A stretch of DNA of 51,855 bases, taken from assembly GCA_002309195.1 (NCBI GenBank), contig DBWY01000013.1, positions 1-51,855 of the forward strand. The letters are read 5' to 3'. The notes under the pieces were generated by a model. The model saw only the letters and a program-made list of their open reading frames with translations. It searched no databases and was not told where the DNA came from. The position numbers and the translations under genes are program-made. Below, piece by piece: positions 50,489-51,855 of the stretch; position 1 is the first letter of the stretch, and each line of letters begins with the position of its first letter. Source of the DNA: Treponema sp. UBA1226. GTDB taxonomy: Bacteria; Spirochaetota; Spirochaetia; Treponematales; Treponemataceae.

Positions 50489-51400
50489 TTAAAACGACAT
50501 CAATTCTTCTTTAGAAGCAAGCGCGGCTTTTGCGGATGCTTCGATTAAATCTTCCATCGTAAGATTATCTGCATTGCGTTTTTCTTCGAGTGCTGGATCT
50601 TTTTTCCATGCGCACAGAATTCCACGGCTTGAGTTTACTACACCACCTGCTTTATCAAGAAGGATGCCGCAGATTTTTGCAGCTCCTCCCTGTGCGCCAT
50701 ATCCCGGAATCAAAAAGAAAATATCAGGATAAGCATCGCGCAAAAGCCGCGCGTCACTTTCTTCTGTACAGCCGACAACGGCACCGACAGGCGAACAAGT
50801 CTGTTGAGTAAATTCAGCCTGACTTAAGTTAAAAATATTGTTAAGCTCGCTTCCTGTTTTATCAAGAACACGACCACCGGTTTTTAATTCCTGCTGCTCG
50901 ATGTCTGTCATTCCGGGATTTGAAGTTCTTAAAAGAACGAAATATCCTTTGCCGCCTTTTTCTGCAGCTGTGTATTCTGTAAAAGGTTTTAATGTATCAA
51001 AACCCATATAAGGATTTACAGTTATGATATCTGTTTCAAAGTCACCGGTAAAATGTGCTTTTGCATAAGCCGAAGCAGATGCTGCAATGTCACCGCGCTT
51101 AACATCGCTTATTGCGATAAAGCCTGCATCACGCACAGCCTTTACTGTTTTTGCGTAAACGCTCATTCCTTCAAGACCCATTGCTTCGTAATATGCAATC
51201 TGAATTTTAAAGCAGCTTGCACTCTGATCTTTTTTGATTCGTTCAATTAAAGCAAGATTGTAAGCAAGAACTGCCTGTGGTTTTGAAGGATAATTTTTTA
51301 AAATATTTTCCGGAATATAAGAAGGGTCGGTATCAAGTCCGACGCAAAGCGGGCCGTATTTTTTTGCCGCTTCCTGTAATAACTGCATTGCGTGTTTCAT
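50489..51400 (-). CDS. pyrF: Orotidine-5'-phosphate decarboxylase
   Basis: The ~303-residue enzyme makes UMP from OMP. It is the long (type 2) class: PLCVGLDTDPSYIPE near the start, AISDVKRGDIAASASAYAKA with the catalytic Asp-Lys (~100), and VVGCTEESDA and FLIPGYGAQGG later. The ATG at 51400 is my choice; frames upstream are open to 51466 but have weaker starts, and Met at 51388 is also possible. None has an SD; a -10 TATACT is 8 nt upstream of 51400. It is first in the pyrF-pyrKD operon and divergent from lysS. Confidence 0.92.
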   Translation of the reverse strand: MKHAMQLLQEAAKKYGPLCVGLDTDPSYIPENILKNYPSKPQAVLAYNLALIERIKKDQSASCFKIQIAYYEAMGLEGMSVYAKTVKAVRDAGFIAISDVKRGDIAASASAYAKAHFTGDFETDIITVNPYMGFDTLKPFTEYTAAEKGGKGYFVLLRTSNPGMTDIEQQELKTGGRVLDKTGSELNNIFNLSQAEFTQQTCSPVGAVVGCTEESDARLLRDAYPDIFFLIPGYGAQGGAAKICGILLDKAGGVVNSSRGILCAWKKDPALEEKRNADNLTMEDLIEASAKAALASKEELMSF

Positions 51401-51408
51401 AATTACAT

Positions 51409-51414
51409 AGTATA
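51409..51414 (-). promoter_or_regulatory. -10 box of pyrF
   Basis: TATACT on the minus strand, followed by ATGTAATT and the ATG at 51400. The -35 is poor, so this is less certain than the other promoters. It would give a 2-3-nt leader. Confidence 0.4.
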
Positions 51415-51536
51415 GCGATTTGCGTGGCATTATTCTATATAGTAAGATTGGATATATTTCAGTCAATTATAAAAAGTGTTCCCGCACTTTTTATGAGTAA
51501 TTTCTGTACTAAACCAATCTTACCATAATCATAAAC

Positions 51537-51565
51537 TTGTAAGGGTTCAAAAAATTTACTATAAT
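51537..51565 (+). promoter_or_regulatory. Promoter of lysS
   Basis: TTGTAA (51537-51542), a 17-bp spacer and a perfect TATAAT (51560-51565). The ATG is 9 nt further, so the leader is ~3 nt with no SD. Confidence 0.7.
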
Positions 51566-51574
51566 ATGCGGATT

Positions 51575-51855
51575 ATGAGTAACAACGAAAATCAGAACAC
51601 TAACGAAAAAAGAGATCCACTGCTCTGTCACTGGGCAGATCAGATGGCAAGCCAGATTATCCGCGAAAAGGGAGATCTGGATTCATACACTTGTGCTTCA
51701 GGAATTACACCTTCTGGAACTGTTCACCTTGGAAACTTCCGTGAAATTATTACTGTAGACTTAGTAGTTCGCGCTCTCCGCGACCGTGGTAAGAAAGTAC
51801 GCTTTATCTATTCCTGGGATGATTATGATGTATTCCGCAAGGTTCCTGCTAACAT
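51575..51855 (+). CDS. lysS: Class I lysyl-tRNA synthetase (5' part)
   Basis: Only the first 93 complete codons are in the window; the frame runs off the right edge. After a polar start ([15 protein letters not shown]) it reads [18 protein letters not shown], then the class I signature [17 protein letters not shown] with the HIGH-type motif HLGN, and [17 protein letters not shown]. This archaeal-type LysRS replaces the usual class II enzyme in spirochaetes and some alphaproteobacteria, and supports the taxonomic guess. It is divergent from pyrF and has its own near-leaderless promoter. Confidence 0.94.
   Translation, partial: MSNNENQNTNEKRDPLLCHWADQMASQIIREKGDLDSYTCASGITPSGTVHLGNFREIITVDLVVRALRDRGKKVRFIYSWDDYDVFRKVPAN

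Noticed and set aside
1..51855. CRISPR arrays, insertion sequences, prophage genes, rRNA
   Set aside because: No regularly spaced short repeats, transposase, integrase or phage structural genes, and no rRNA sequence, were seen on either strand.

Overview
The window looks like a chromosomal segment of a host-associated Treponema-like spirochaete. Supporting signs are a class I lysyl-tRNA synthetase at the right edge, many lipoproteins with spirochaete-style lipoboxes, BspA-type leucine-rich repeats on a surface lipoprotein, a fused pyrK-pyrD gene and a fused aroD-aroE gene. The assignment is inference from gene content; no rRNA is present.

Region 1 (1-15000) is accessory. A partial tRNA-Thr(GGT) with a good promoter sits at the left edge. 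Next come four very large lipoprotein genes on the minus strand, arranged as two tandem two-gene cassettes (770 aa + 1379 aa, then 814 aa + 1766 aa). All four carry a lipoprotein signal followed by right-handed parallel beta-helix (Pmp-like GG-I-Y) repeats. The second protein of each pair is longer, and the 1766-aa one ends in a BspA-like leucine-rich repeat domain. The first gene of each cassette begins inside a ~241-bp direct repeat (~97% identical) that carries an extended -10 promoter, the leader and the signal-peptide codons; beyond it the two genes diverge. This paired, recombination-prone surface system is the main candidate for something undescribed.

Region 2 (15000-23700) holds an FGE-fold lipoprotein whose C-terminus resembles variable proteins of diversity-generating retroelements, then cysE, a NusG-domain-II membrane protein, radA, a TraB-family membrane protein, a TPR protein and an unrecognised 593-aa membrane-anchored protein. 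A ~95-nt candidate small RNA with its own TTGACA promoter, three hairpins and a U7 terminator lies on the minus strand between cysE and the NusG-II gene.

Region 3 (23700-37000) has an (alpha/alpha)6 glycosidase-like gene followed by ppx/gppA and ppk1 (polyphosphate turnover), a GH16 beta-glucanase lipoprotein, an FMN-dependent hydroxy-acid oxidoreductase overlapping pfkA, ftsK, and an FGE-like lipoprotein plus methyltransferase pair.

Region 4 (37000-51855) is mostly housekeeping: era, rmuC, an RluA-type pseudouridine synthase, rpiA, aroDE, a PASTA protein, fmt, def, hisD, a PlsC-type acyltransferase, a flavin reductase, pyrKD, pyrF and the start of lysS. Most are on the minus strand with short gaps or overlaps. 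Several genes (pfkA, hisD, pyrF, lysS and the 593-aa gene) have a -10 box only 6-9 nt before the start codon and no Shine-Dalgarno sequence, which suggests leaderless or nearly leaderless mRNAs.
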